From Aspidiotus rigidus (taxonomy: Eukaryota > Arthropoda > Insecta > Hemiptera > Diaspididae), in the NCBI GenBank assembly GCA_035079385.1, contig JAVHKY010000053.1:1426001-1490000 (forward strand): 64,000 nt of DNA, read 5' to 3'. The first letter of the stretch is position 1, and the number at the start of each line of letters is the position of its first letter. This document shows positions 22,481-33,864 of the stretch, one piece after another. The translations under genes were made by a program, and so were the position numbers. The notes beneath the pieces are model-generated. The model did not search any database, had not been told where the DNA came from, and worked only from the letters and a program-made list of their open reading frames with translations.

Positions 22481-23160
22481 AGGGATTGGACAAGATCTTG
22501 ATACAAACATCTCAAATTTGAGGGGGTTGAAAAAATGCAGCCCTCCTCCATCTACGAATTTTGGATGGAAGTCGGTGTCATAATTTTGTTCACCCATCAT
22601 TGCTTGTTGCATTTATCAACATTTCAAGATCCAAAGAAATATAAATTCTCCCCGTCCCTCATCTTTGAAATTTTGATCAAAATTCACCCATCATTCTCCA
22701 ATTACTCACATTTTATATTTTGGAACGAACGGAAGTGACCCCCCGCACAGTGGGCTGAGACACTCTCGTAGCCGGCAAAAAATAAAAAAATTAAGAAAAC
22801 TACTTTGACCGTCTTGACCAAAGCGTTTTAATACTTGATCCATTTTCGGATTCTGAGCCCCCTCCCCTCTCCACACATATTTACACATGTTTGGCAGAGA
22901 ATAAATAAAGATTGTCTGTTAGAAAGATCGGTTTGGGGGCTTTTTGCTCCGCAGAACACATATCTGAAATCCATTTTTTTAATTTGAAGCCCCCCCCCCC
23001 CCAACCACAAGTATTTGATACTATAATTTATTATGATAATGATGTAAATAGAGATTCTCCAGTAGAAATATCTGTAAGTTTTTTTTAAACCACAGAACAC
23101 AAATCCAAAGTTCATTATACAATTGAGAGTCCCTTCCCCTCTCCACAAAAGTTCAATTCT
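22481..23160. repeat. Short tandem repeat, about 130-bp units
   Basis: Phrases such as CCCCTCCCCTCTCCACA (about 22860 and 23130), CCGCAGAACACATATCTGAAA / CCACAGAACACAAATCC, and a poly-C run at 22988-23002 recur at about 130-bp spacing. At least three diverged units can be seen. The open frames over this block are repeat artefacts. Confidence 0.55.
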
Positions 23161-23796
23161 GTCGTATATCTGATAGAAGCCCTTCGTTCACTATTTGGTT
23201 CGTCACATTTATGTGAATTATTGTGTGCCTCTGAAGGAAATTTGAAAAAAAGAAAATTTTTCTATCGTTTGTTAGTACTACCTATTTACACTTATTTTAT
23301 TCTTTTTTTTTTTTCCAATTCTCATCATATTTGAAAAACTCATCGTTGTACTCATCTTCTTTTTCTTTTCCTCTTCTTCTCCAAGAGTTTTCTTTAGCGA
23401 TTTTGATATTTTTTTCTAGGTGTTGTCAGCGTCTTCTCAATAAAATAGGTAATAAGGGCAAGTTTAGTAACTAAAAAAATTATTTTATCGATTAAATACT
23501 GTATTCCCAATTCATTGCAATTCTCCACAACCATCCCTAAATTTTAATCTGCAAGGATACAAATAAAATTCAAATGGGAAGAAAAATGGCTTGAAATCAT
23601 CTTTTTCAGTTACTATTGTGAAAAAAGTTTTTCACTGCTCGAGTTTTCAATGATTCTTTCTAATTTTATAGAAATCTTCAATTGAAGACGGTATCAAAGC
23701 AGAATTGGAAAATTTTCTTTAATAAGCTTTTCATTTCACTTTAAAATCATTGAAAATGTGTCTATTGTTTGACGCTGTAAAATTTTTTTGGATCAA
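23161..23796 (-). other. Intron a-b, unique part before the foldback element
   Basis: AT-rich sequence with no recognised feature. It ends GGATCAA at the foldback boundary. Confidence 0.5.
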
Positions 23797-26700
23797 AAAG
23801 GCTCTAGCCGGGTAAGGGGGGAAAATGGCCTTCGTCGGAAAATGTTTCAAATGTCCGTCAAAATGTTGTCCCCAATGAGAAAACTCGAAATCCAAGAAAT
23901 TGGACCCATCCGTTCACCCACGTGGGCTGCAGAGTGATTTTTAGGCCTAAAATCCAAATGGCTATATCTCAGCCAATAAAGATCGCACAGCGATGAAACT
24001 TGAGGACATTTTAGTATATGTGAACGTTCATCCATGGTATTTTTTTCAAAACAAACCATTCATATTTTCCCTAGTTTCTAGCTATAACAAAACTTCAAAC
24101 TCGAATAAAAAAAAATCAGGGGGGAGGCACCTGGGGAAAATCATTCATTTGAAGCGCCATACCCTCTACTACAACATACATGAGTACCATAGTCATCGGT
24201 GAGGTGCAACATTCCCAAAAACATCAATATTTAATGAATTTCTGTGATTTTTCCATGAATAGCGGGGTGAACTATGACTGCTACCGCAATAGACCGCGAG
24301 AAATCAATAGTCAATGATCGAGCTGAAAAATACGCACTCCTCCGTGAGATGAAATGGGAATGTTGATAGACCAAAACTATATTTTTAGTATTTCGTTTAT
24401 CGATTTGGTCAATTCCTATGTAAACACGTCCACCGATTAGGTCGAGTACGTTAGATTGAGAAAAATAGTTGAAAAATTCTCCAGTCGCTGGAACAGTCTG
24501 AAAATAGTGGAGAAGTGAGAAAATCCACTTTTTCACCCTGGAGGACCGTGAGTTTTGGTATTTCATTCATCAATTCGTTCAATTCCTAAGTAAACATGTA
24601 CGCCAAGTTTGAAAAAAATAGTCAAAAAATTCTCCAGTTTCTGGGATGCCCTGGAAATAGTAAAAACTCCATGTAATCCACTTTTCCAACATGGGAAACC
24701 GTGATTTTTCATATTCTGTTCATTAACAAGGTCAATTCTTATGTAAATGCATCCGCCTAGTTGATCAATAAATTCACCAGTTGCCGGAACGGTGTAGAAT
24801 TACCAAGTTCAGAAAATCCACTTTTTCAACATGGAGAGCCCTGATTTTTGGTATGTTGTTTATCAATTAGGTCAAATCTTATGTTAATAAGTCTTACAAT
24901 TTGGAAAAAAATAATCAATAAATTCTCCATTTGCTGGGAAGCTCTGGAAATGGTAAAAAACCGATGCATACCCACCCCTAAGATTCAATTACTTTATTTT
25001 AAAGTGTTGAATGTTTATATTTGTTCCCCTGAATTCGTAGAAGTACAAACTGTGTTACTAGGAGCCGTGAACTTCCATAAAGTGCAGGAATCTTCTGTCG
25101 AGTTGAGGTGACAATGCTTCAAATATTGGAATTCATGAGCATGACAATACAAAGGAGATGATTGTCTTCTTGTGTCTCGGAAAAGGATTCCTCCACATCA
25201 TGCGAGTGCACGGCTATCAGTGACACAATTTGTAGCGCTGCGACTCGAGGGGGGAAAAGTAACACATGAATCATTGTGGCGGGTGTGTATCTTTGATTTT
25301 TTAATATTTTTAGAGCGTCCCAACGACTGGAGAATTTTTTTCAATTTTTTTAAAACTCGGCGTAACTGTTCTTAGAAGAATCGACTATACCAATGAGCGT
25401 CTGGAGAATTTATTGAATATTTTTTTCGAAATAGGGATGTATTTAATCAAAAATTGACTTTATTGATAAATACAATATAAAAATCACGATTCTCCAAGTT
25501 CAAATAGCAGATATTTACAATTTTTCATTTTCAGACTATTCCAGCGACTGAAGAATTTATGGACTATTTTTTTCAAACTCGGCGGAGGTATTAACATAAG
25601 ATTTGACCTTTTTGATAAACAACATACCAAAAATCAGGGCTCTCCATGTTGAAAAAGTTGATTTCCTGGATTTGGTACTATTTCTAGATCGTTCCAGCGA
25701 CTGGAGAATTTATTGACTATTTTTTTCCAACTCGGTGGATGTATTTACATAAGAATTGACCTTGTTGATAAACAGAATATGAAAAATCACGGTTTTACAT
25801 GTTGGAAAAGTGGATTACATGGAGTTTTTACTATTTCCAGGGCATCCCAGAAACTGGAGAATTTTTTGACTATTTTTTTCAAACTCGGAGGATGTATTCA
25901 CGTAAGATTTGCCGTAATTGATGAATGAAATATGAAAAATCTCAGTTCTCCAGGTTGAAAAAGTGGACTTCCTCGATTTTCTGCTATTTCCAGACTGTTC
26001 CAGCGACTGGAGAATTTTTTGACTATTTTTTTCAAACTCGACGGACATGTTTACTTAAGAATTGACCTAATTGATGAACGCAATACCATAACTCACGGTC
26101 CTCCAGGGTGAAAAAGTGGATTTTCTCACTTCTCTACTATCTTCAGACTGTTCCAGCGACTGGAGAATTTTTCAACTATTTTTCTCAATCCAACGTACTC
26201 GACCTAATCGGTGAACGTGTTTACATAAGAATTGACCAAATCGATAAACGAAATGCTAAAAATATATTTTTGGTCTATCAACATTCCCATTTCATCTCAC
26301 GGAGGAGTGCGTATTTTTCAGCTCGATCATTGACTGTTGATTTCTCGCGGTCTATTGCGGTAGCAGTCATAGTTCACCCCGCCATTCATGGAAAAATCAC
26401 AGAAATTCATTAAATATTGATTTTTTTGGGAATGTTGCACCTCACCGAGGACTATGGTACTCATGTATGTTGTAGTAGAGGGTATGGCGCTTCAAATGAA
26501 TGATTTTCCCCAGGTGCCTCCCCCCCGAATTTTTTTTTATTCGCGTTTGAAGTTTTGTTATAGCTAGAAATCAAGGAATGGTTTTTTTTGAAAAAAATAC
26601 CATGGATGAAAGTTCACATATACTAAAATGTCCCCAAGTTTCATCGCTGTGCGATAATTATTGGCTGAGATATAGCCATTTGGATTTTAGGCCTAAAAGT

Positions 26701-26841
26701 CACTCTGCAGCCCATGTGGGTGAATGGATGGGCCCAATTTTTTGGATTTCGAGTTTTCTCATTGGGGACAACATATTGACGGACATTTGAAACATTTTCC
26801 GATGAAGGCCATTTTCCCCCCCTTACCCGGCTAGAGCCTTT
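23797..26841. mobile_element. Foldback element 1 (3.05 kb, centre type A)
   Basis: The left end reads AAAGGCTCTAGCCGGGTAAG and the right end is its reverse complement. The arms are complementary over at least the outer 800 bp and continue inward as about 130-bp sub-repeats (AGTGGATTTTCTC, then CCAGCGACTGGAGAATTTTT, then TTTTCAAACTCGGCGG). The centre (about 24985-25290) is unique. Flanks show GGATCAA on the left and GGAGATCAA on the right, a possible but imperfect target duplication. No transposase is encoded. It lies in the intron between exons a and b. Confidence 0.85.
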
Positions 26842-28430
26842 GGAGATCAAAAAAATTCTTCTATAAATGGAGTTTTGAGCAACTTTTTTGTGAAGTTTTG
26901 TGAAGTCATTCCTTATAAAGACTACCTACGCACACCCGACAAGCGTCGCAGAGTAACTACTGGTATACCAAACCGTGTAGGGTACTTGGGGAGAATATAT
27001 GCAATCTGTTGTACACCATTCTGGCCTTTCCCAACGGCCGACGCACACCTTTCATGATGGTACTTCCCTTCATACCTTGAAAAAAATCCAAATTATTTCT
27101 TGTTGTAAGCCACACATACTTTTAAAAACATGCTCATATCACTGCAAAATGCATGTTAATGCAACAAGTGTTAATGCACGATTAAAGTGAACGTTTTTAC
27201 GCGTTTGTTTGTGGTTATACTTTCTCGGCACCTATTGGCACAAATTTTTGCCAGTCTAAAGAACTTGCATTTTGAACACGTATGTAGTACTTACTGGCAA
27301 TGCTTCATCCCAGCTTTAATTGCAAACACAGCTAAAAGCCATTAGAACCACATAAAAGAACGTTAAAAATACTCCAGGTTCAGTATTTAAAAAAGTACAT
27401 GCCGATAAGTACAACACTGGTTCAACAGTGAGCTCTACAGCGACGGAATAACAAATCTCCACACCTTCTACTCTCCCCATTATTCAAGTAACCGTAAGGC
27501 GTCACTCAATGCGACTACAGACTCTTCAATGCGTGATTCAGGATTCTTAAAGTAGTACAAAACAATATTCAGAGTTACATTATATTTTGGCGAAGTCACT
27601 TTTTCGATTTTTTGCCGTCTAGGTGAGCGACTCATCCCAATATGCCCCCTTCCTTCTTCCTCATCTTTAAACATTCATAATTATTTTATTCTATTAGAAA
27701 TTCCCCTTTAAGTGGAATTGTGCCGTCAAGTTTTGACGTGGAACCTGTTCTTATGGGGGCCTTTTTAGAAATCCACCGTGCGCCGTCCGGCAAAAACTGA
27801 CCTCTTTTTATGGACAACTCCTACTCCGTAACCATCATCCGGGTTCGCAGCCTCAACGGAATAAGTGGAAGGGGAAAAAGTCGACCGAGCCATAAAAGCT
27901 GTCACGAGGCTAACGCACATTCACCCTTGAATTCTCCTCACTATATCCGCTCTCACCCACGATATTTAACTCCAAGTAACGGACCAGTGGATAGCTCATG
28001 GGGCAAGAAGAAGTCCCTTAGAATACATTAGCGCTTGTGAAACCTTCATTCTTCTCGTCGTCCTCATCTAATCAAAAACACTGCCACTAAGAAATTCACC
28101 TCACTCGTCTTCAAAAAAAAAGAATCTTTCAATCTACGCGAGCCCCAACCTTCTCTGTGTTCTGTACCACGTAAATAATTTTTCATTGTTCATTAGTGGT
28201 TCTCAAACTGCAATTCCGGAGGTCCCTTAAATCCTTGTTTCCCCGGATGGCTGGGGAGCCAAGTGAAAGTTGAGTCGCAATGAATGGATGACAGGGTTAT
28301 GAAGAGACAATGGATGCGTGAGACAGGCGGGTGTTTAGACTGTACATCGTAAATAAAGCGCGGTTTAGTGGGGGAAGGTGGAGATTTGAACCCTCGTTTT
28401 CTCCAGACGGCTCACAACTACACCCTCTTT
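26842..28430 (-). other. Intron a-b, unique part
   Basis: No repeat family or exon was recognised. Near 28390-28420 a minus-strand stretch resembles a tRNA T-arm (see findings). After 28430 come phrases from the end of the dispersed module (CAGGTTCCCTATTAATAT). Confidence 0.45.
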
Positions 28431-29043
28431 CATAGATCAGGTTCCCTATTAATATAGAGATGAATCAACAAGATCTTAGAGACGAAAACGCTCTCTAGAA
28501 TCCATAAATTCTCTTGTTTGGTTGAACTTGACTTCATTTTTTCTGATTATGTATTGGAGAACTCATATTTCAAAAAGGGCAAATAGTATCAAAACTCACT
28601 TCGCTTCGAGGCTCGGAAATTCCCCTGAGAAAAACGAAGTGACCTTGACCTACTTCAAGGAACAGTATTTGTTTTTGTTACAAAAGGAAAGATATGGAAA
28701 AGATCCAATAAAAAGTTAGGCTGAGGTGTGTTAGTGTCTAGCGCAGTGTCTCGACGGAGGCTCTTTGCATATTAGCACGTTCACCACCAATCGAGCTTCT
28801 GGCGGGTGTTTGAAGCAAATCCAAGAGGCTCTACGGGTCAAGCAGGAGACCAGGCGCTCCTTGCTTGAAAAATGAAGCTAGATTTATGGACAACCCAATT
28901 TCTCTTGATAAGCGCAATGGGACTTATTTCTTCATGAAAAGAACGAAGAATAGTCAGCGAATTTAGATGAGCCTTTAGAAGAAAATAAAAGTTCGTTGCA
29001 AGAGGACGTGTGAAGTTTTTTAAAAGTTTACAAATATACTCAC
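28431..29043 (-). other. Intron a-b, part adjoining exon a
   Basis: Begins with a fragment of the dispersed module near 28435-28510, then unrecognised intron sequence up to the donor of exon a at 29043. Confidence 0.45.
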
Positions 29044-29190
29044 GGTCGGCTTCGATATAGCATGGGATGGTAACTTTTTCACCATCAGTAACTTCGATAA
29101 TCTCGTGTTGCTTCGTCACTTTTACAGGCGTGGTTGCCGCTTTTGCATCATCGCTTTGCAAATCGTCCTCCGACAGCGGGTTTCCCAACA
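29044..29190 (-). CDS. Ig/FN3 adhesion-protein gene, exon a: first half of Ig domain 1
   Basis: The acceptor TTTTTTTCCAG precedes 29190 and the donor GTGAGT follows 29044. The exon enters and leaves in phase 1. It encodes LGNPLSEDDLQSDDAKAA, an acidic linker, then TKQHEIIEVTDGEKVTIPCY with the Ig B-strand Cys, ending IEAD. It is the most 5' exon identified. An upstream exon with the start codon and signal peptide must lie above 29190 and was not found with confidence. The layout of three Ig domains then FN3 suggests a secreted or GPI-anchored cell-adhesion protein such as insect Wrapper; Klingon-like or other IgSF proteins are alternatives. Confidence 0.85.
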
Positions 29191-30240
29191 CTGGAAAAAA
29201 AGAAATAAAAATCTTTAAATTAACTTCATTACTTAGTCGAGTCGAAAAGCGTAAGCATAATAGGGTTGTTTTCTATATTTTTACAATACTATTATTTACG
29301 AGCCATGCGGCTGCCCAATAAATGGGTGGTAGTTCAACAAATATGATTTAGTCGGTTGGTTCGACTCTATACAATTAACGTCTTATTAACTCATTGTAAT
29401 GTTTGACTTTTCAAACGAACAAAGTTAACGAGAACATTTTGGAAGAATGATCAATTCAGTCATTTCTTCAGACACGGAAAAAAATGGGACTCGGTGATAA
29501 TAGGATGAAGAGAATTCAAAATATTTCACGGAAACTGCACTATAAGGATATTGGGGTTCTTCAGAGAGCGAGAGAGAAAAAAAAAATGAAAGAAAAAACG
29601 CCGATATTAGACATGGAAATATATTGTGCTCAATTCATTCTTCCGATCCTAAGCATTACGCAGGTACGCGACCGAGTTGTCTGACATACCCTTATCTTCT
29701 ACCCTTCGACAAAATTGAACAATGCGGACTATCAATCCGGGCAAAAAAAAAAAAAGAAAGATGAATCCTTAGAAATGCATTACGTGCCATGTTACATTTT
29801 GAGCCTTCTACTCTATTTTTTCACTTTGAATAGCGAGATATTTGATACATACAAATAGTTGGATTCTGTACCCGTCCTCGTATCACAAAATCAAAATGAA
29901 TAGGGTATGGGAACGAGAATTATTTGAAAGAAATAAAATTAGTGAAATAGACGCGGAGCATTCGGATCATCGGGAAATAGAAAGGCGTTATGTTGAAGAA
30001 ACACAAGATATAAGCAAATCAAATCTGAATGAAAATTAATACGAACAATGATAGTTTGCAAATCAATCGCTGATAGAAATATGCACGATCTATACATAAT
30101 TTAATATTGGATTGAGGTTATTATTCAAGAGAATATTTTTCGAGAGGCTCACGTAGATTCAAGTTGACGTTCTTCGAATTTAAATCCTGTGCACTTTTGT
30201 CAAACCTGAAAGGCAATCCTGGTCAAGAAGAATTGGAGGA
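29191..30240. other. Non-coding stretch upstream of exon a
   Basis: AT-rich sequence, possibly 5' intron of the Ig/FN3 gene. Several short open frames are present, none with a domain. Confidence 0.45.
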
Positions 30241-30905
30241 GTGCTAGTCAAGAGAGCCTGGTATGTAGACTAATACTAAGACTAGGCTACATCTAGAGTT
30301 TTACCTTAGCCTGTGATTTCGTAAGACCTATGCCTCCAGAATCTTAGCCTAGTTTGTGTTCTTATAGAGGCTCTTTAGCCTAGTATCTGTTTTTAGACTT
30401 GTAAGGTGTACTCTCAGAACTTGAAGTTTCTCCGAGTCTCCAAAGTCGGTCAAAGCCACATCTACCCTATGAAGCCATTAGAGGATTTGTATCTTAATTA
30501 GATTGTGTGCTAATAGAGGTTTATAGACTTAGTATTTATAGCCAGGAAAATCTTTACTTTACCTCTTCTCTCCAACTGACTGGACGGAACTGGGATTTTT
30601 TTCGACAGGGAACTGCTTTATCGGGAGGGTTTGGGAAAAAACATAAGGTCAGAGCTCGAAAACTTTTCAAGTTCCCCTCCTATCATATAAAGCTGAGAGG
30701 CGGACCCTGTGACGTCACAGTATGATGTGGTCATAGGTCAGCCTTATGATGTCACAATCTGATGACGTCCCTTCCTATCATTATACAGCTCTAAGGTCCG
30801 AGTCTGCGACGTCACAATTTGATGACGCCATAGGTCAGGCTTGGGACGTCACGATCGACATTTTTTAGATCCTTCGTGCTTTATAAAACAGGTTCGCTGC
30901 TACCC
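30240..30905. repeat. Dispersed composite module, copy near 30.7 kb
   Basis: Begins with GCCTAG/AGGCTA-type repeats (30260-30560). It continues with CTGACTGGACGGAACTGG, then a 46-bp-satellite unit (TTCAAGTTCCCCTCCTATC). It ends with repeated ACCCTGTGACGTCACAG and ATCTGATGACGTC phrases followed by ATAAAACAGGTTCGCTG. This is the longest copy of the dispersed module in the window. Confidence 0.6.
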
Positions 30906-33864
30906 CTCGTGTAACTCCGTTGAAGAATCTGTGAGGTTTCTTTTGTTTCTTTCATAAATTTGCCAACTATGACCAAACTTTTTGACCTACTTTTCAAATA
31001 CCGAAAAATCCTGTTTGTATATACCTTAAGTGTAATTACTAGTTTTACCGCTCCCCTTCGTCAGCATTATTCCTCTTCACCCATAGATTATAAAACTTTC
31101 TTTTAGGGTCATTCGCGAACTAAAAGAAATTTTACGTCAATTTACAACATTCTGAAATGTGATATCAAAAAATCGTAAATAAAGTTTTGCCTTTTCCCAA
31201 GTTTACGGAATGTATTATCAAATTTTAAATTTTTAATCAGCTTAGAAGAGGAGAAATTTGAGCGTATACTGTCGCGTTTTGGTTTCGGAATTATACAATA
31301 TACACAACTCATTATGAGAGAATATCTCGGGCACCCACACTTTTTCCGCCCATAAAATTCATGAATGAACTTTCGAAGTGAAAAATGTTTCCCGTTTAAC
31401 GAGACCACTCCTTCTCGAAAAGCCAAAACTTTGACCTTTCTCGTCGGATTTTTAAAAAACATTTTCGCGTTTCTTTCCTTGTCCAGTTATAATAGAGAAT
31501 ATTGAAATTCATCGTTCATGACTCATTTTTTCTTCGCAGATGGCATAGAATTTACGACTTTTTTCTTACTGGAAGTTTTTCTTCGTACTGCTCATAATCA
31601 TGATACTAATAAAACCTACTGAAAATCATATATTGATTCCCTAGTTGACGAAAAAAATAAAATAAAATAAAAAAGTAATTTTACACCAGTAATATTCATG
31701 GCAAGCAACCAACTGAACAAAATTGGCTTTTCTAAAAATGTCGACCTTATGAAACAAATGTGTTCCTTTTCATACTCAAACCGATCATTTTAATCGAATA
31801 CAGAATAATGATCCTTCGAATTCAACGTAAACAATTATTTATTTAGCAAATTATAACAGGTCAACTCTCCTCCCCTCACTAGTCACCAAGTCTACAGATA
31901 TCCTACAATTTTGCGATCAACACTTAGTCTCTAACTTCTGAAATATGGCATCACGTCATTTTTAATAAAAGTTTACCTCGTACAAGATGTAAAAGTATAA
32001 TAAAATTTCAACGCCCACTTCGACACTACAAAGAGAATAAAGATATTCACACTGATTTCACAATTGTTAATATCGATCAATTAACGTAAATCACCATCGA
32101 GATGCGGACCCGTTAAGTGTATACAAAACGTTTCCTTCCTTGGAGATTAATTAATTTCTTACTACTTCGAGGCATATACTTTGCGAAACCGGTGATGGAA
32201 GTAATTCATTAATATTAAAAGTCCTCCTACAAAAATAATTCATAAACGTACAGCTTACTGCAAGTATTTCCATGTTGTCCTCCGGCCTTCGTCAGTTGCA
32301 GAGCGAACGTTACCGCAAACCGGTTCTAATATACGGTTGTTAAGAAAAATCACTTTTTATATCGATGATCTTCTTAGAAAATATATAAGTTTTTTTTTTT
32401 TTTTTTTAATACAAAAATTGTTACAGGCTAATCTGACGTACAGAAAAATAGCAAAAAGCCCTGTCTGAAATACATCTCGATAATTTCTCCAGCACGTATA
32501 CCTGTTTCTTACTTGTTTTTTTTTTTTCTTCTCGAATTGAACTCTAATTAGGAAAAATTATGACCATTTAATGAATTTGTCATGATTAGAAAAATCGTAA
32601 TTTATACTTCGTTGAAAAATCTTTCTTACTATTATCAAAAAAAAAAAAGATCCTCTAATTTACTGGTGTAACGATGAAAGGGAATCAAGCAACCATGGCG
32701 ATGTGAAGAAAATACAAAATTGTTCAAAATAAACGTGCTAGAACCGCTTTGTCACATGTTCCAAAGGCTTGTGTTCGTTTGTTTCCCAATCCAAAAATAA
32801 TGGAGAAGGGGAAACAAAATTTTATGGATACTTGTGAATCAAACTTGAAATTTAGAACAGTTCCCTCTTCGCGATTATAAAATCGATCTCCAAAATTTCG
32901 ACGCTTTCTTTTTTTTCGGTGAATCGATCTCTTAACGAGAGATTAGAGCTTTACTATAAGTAATTTTGAAGAGATGAGCAAAAAAATGATTAAAAAGTAG
33001 GATGATTTCGTCTCTCGGTAATTCATCATAGGGAAATTATTATAATGATTCATCAAAAATTTCCAACATCATACGTTTCATGCAAACACATTGCATTCGT
33101 CAAGTCAGTCATACATAATACGCCATAAATATGTGACACAATTCACGTTCTTCTGGCAGTTTCAATACTCTAATCAACACGTCATCAGAACCTCTCTATG
33201 GACCGTAAATTTCTACGTGAGTTACTAATCAAATAGGTCTCACTTTTGAACTTGATCCCTTCCACGACTTCATAAAGTTCGGATGACCATACATTTCCCA
33301 GTCCTCAACAATAGTGCAAAATTTACCCCAACATCTAAAAATTCTCTTTTGCAGACAATGAGTAACAGAGTAAAGCTGTCTCTCTATCGACGAATTTAGA
33401 AAGTAGGAAATGGCACGCAATATCAGGAGTGAGATCATGATATTCTCAAGCCTCTACATAAATTATGAACATATTAATATTAGATACGTGCGCTGTGCAT
33501 AGTAACTCGATGCATTTTTCTAATGTACACGAGTACACCAGACTTGATAAAATATCATAATATTTTATGATTACGCGTGCGAATGTATGGAAGTTCAGTT
33601 TTCTCATAGAAATTGTGTAGAGTATGCAGTCTGTAAATACGAGACACAGTAGACGAAGAAGAAGGCGTATCGCTGGGAAATATTTTTCGCATGATAGGAA
33701 ATACTTCGTAGTACCGGAATAATTTTGCGCGAATCGCGTTTTTGAATAATTCGATTTGCATTACAAATATTTCTACAGATTAATTCTCGATAAAGCGACG
33801 AGTAAAAAATTGTGCTCCGAGGTTAAAAATTTTCCATATCCTCCTTCTCCTCAATAACACCATG
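30906..33864. other. Unique AT-rich stretch
   Basis: About 3 kb without recognised repeats, exons or RNA genes. Poly-T tracts occur near 32388-32407 and 32516-32527. Confidence 0.5.

Noticed and set aside
22263..22583. 106-codon plus-strand frame
   Set aside because: It is composed of a TCAA-rich satellite fragment and flanking intron, with no domain.
24231..24566. Foldback-arm frame as a genuine gene
   Set aside because: It is part of a repeated inverted arm, no homology is recognised, and several arms carry breaks; it was kept only as an observation.
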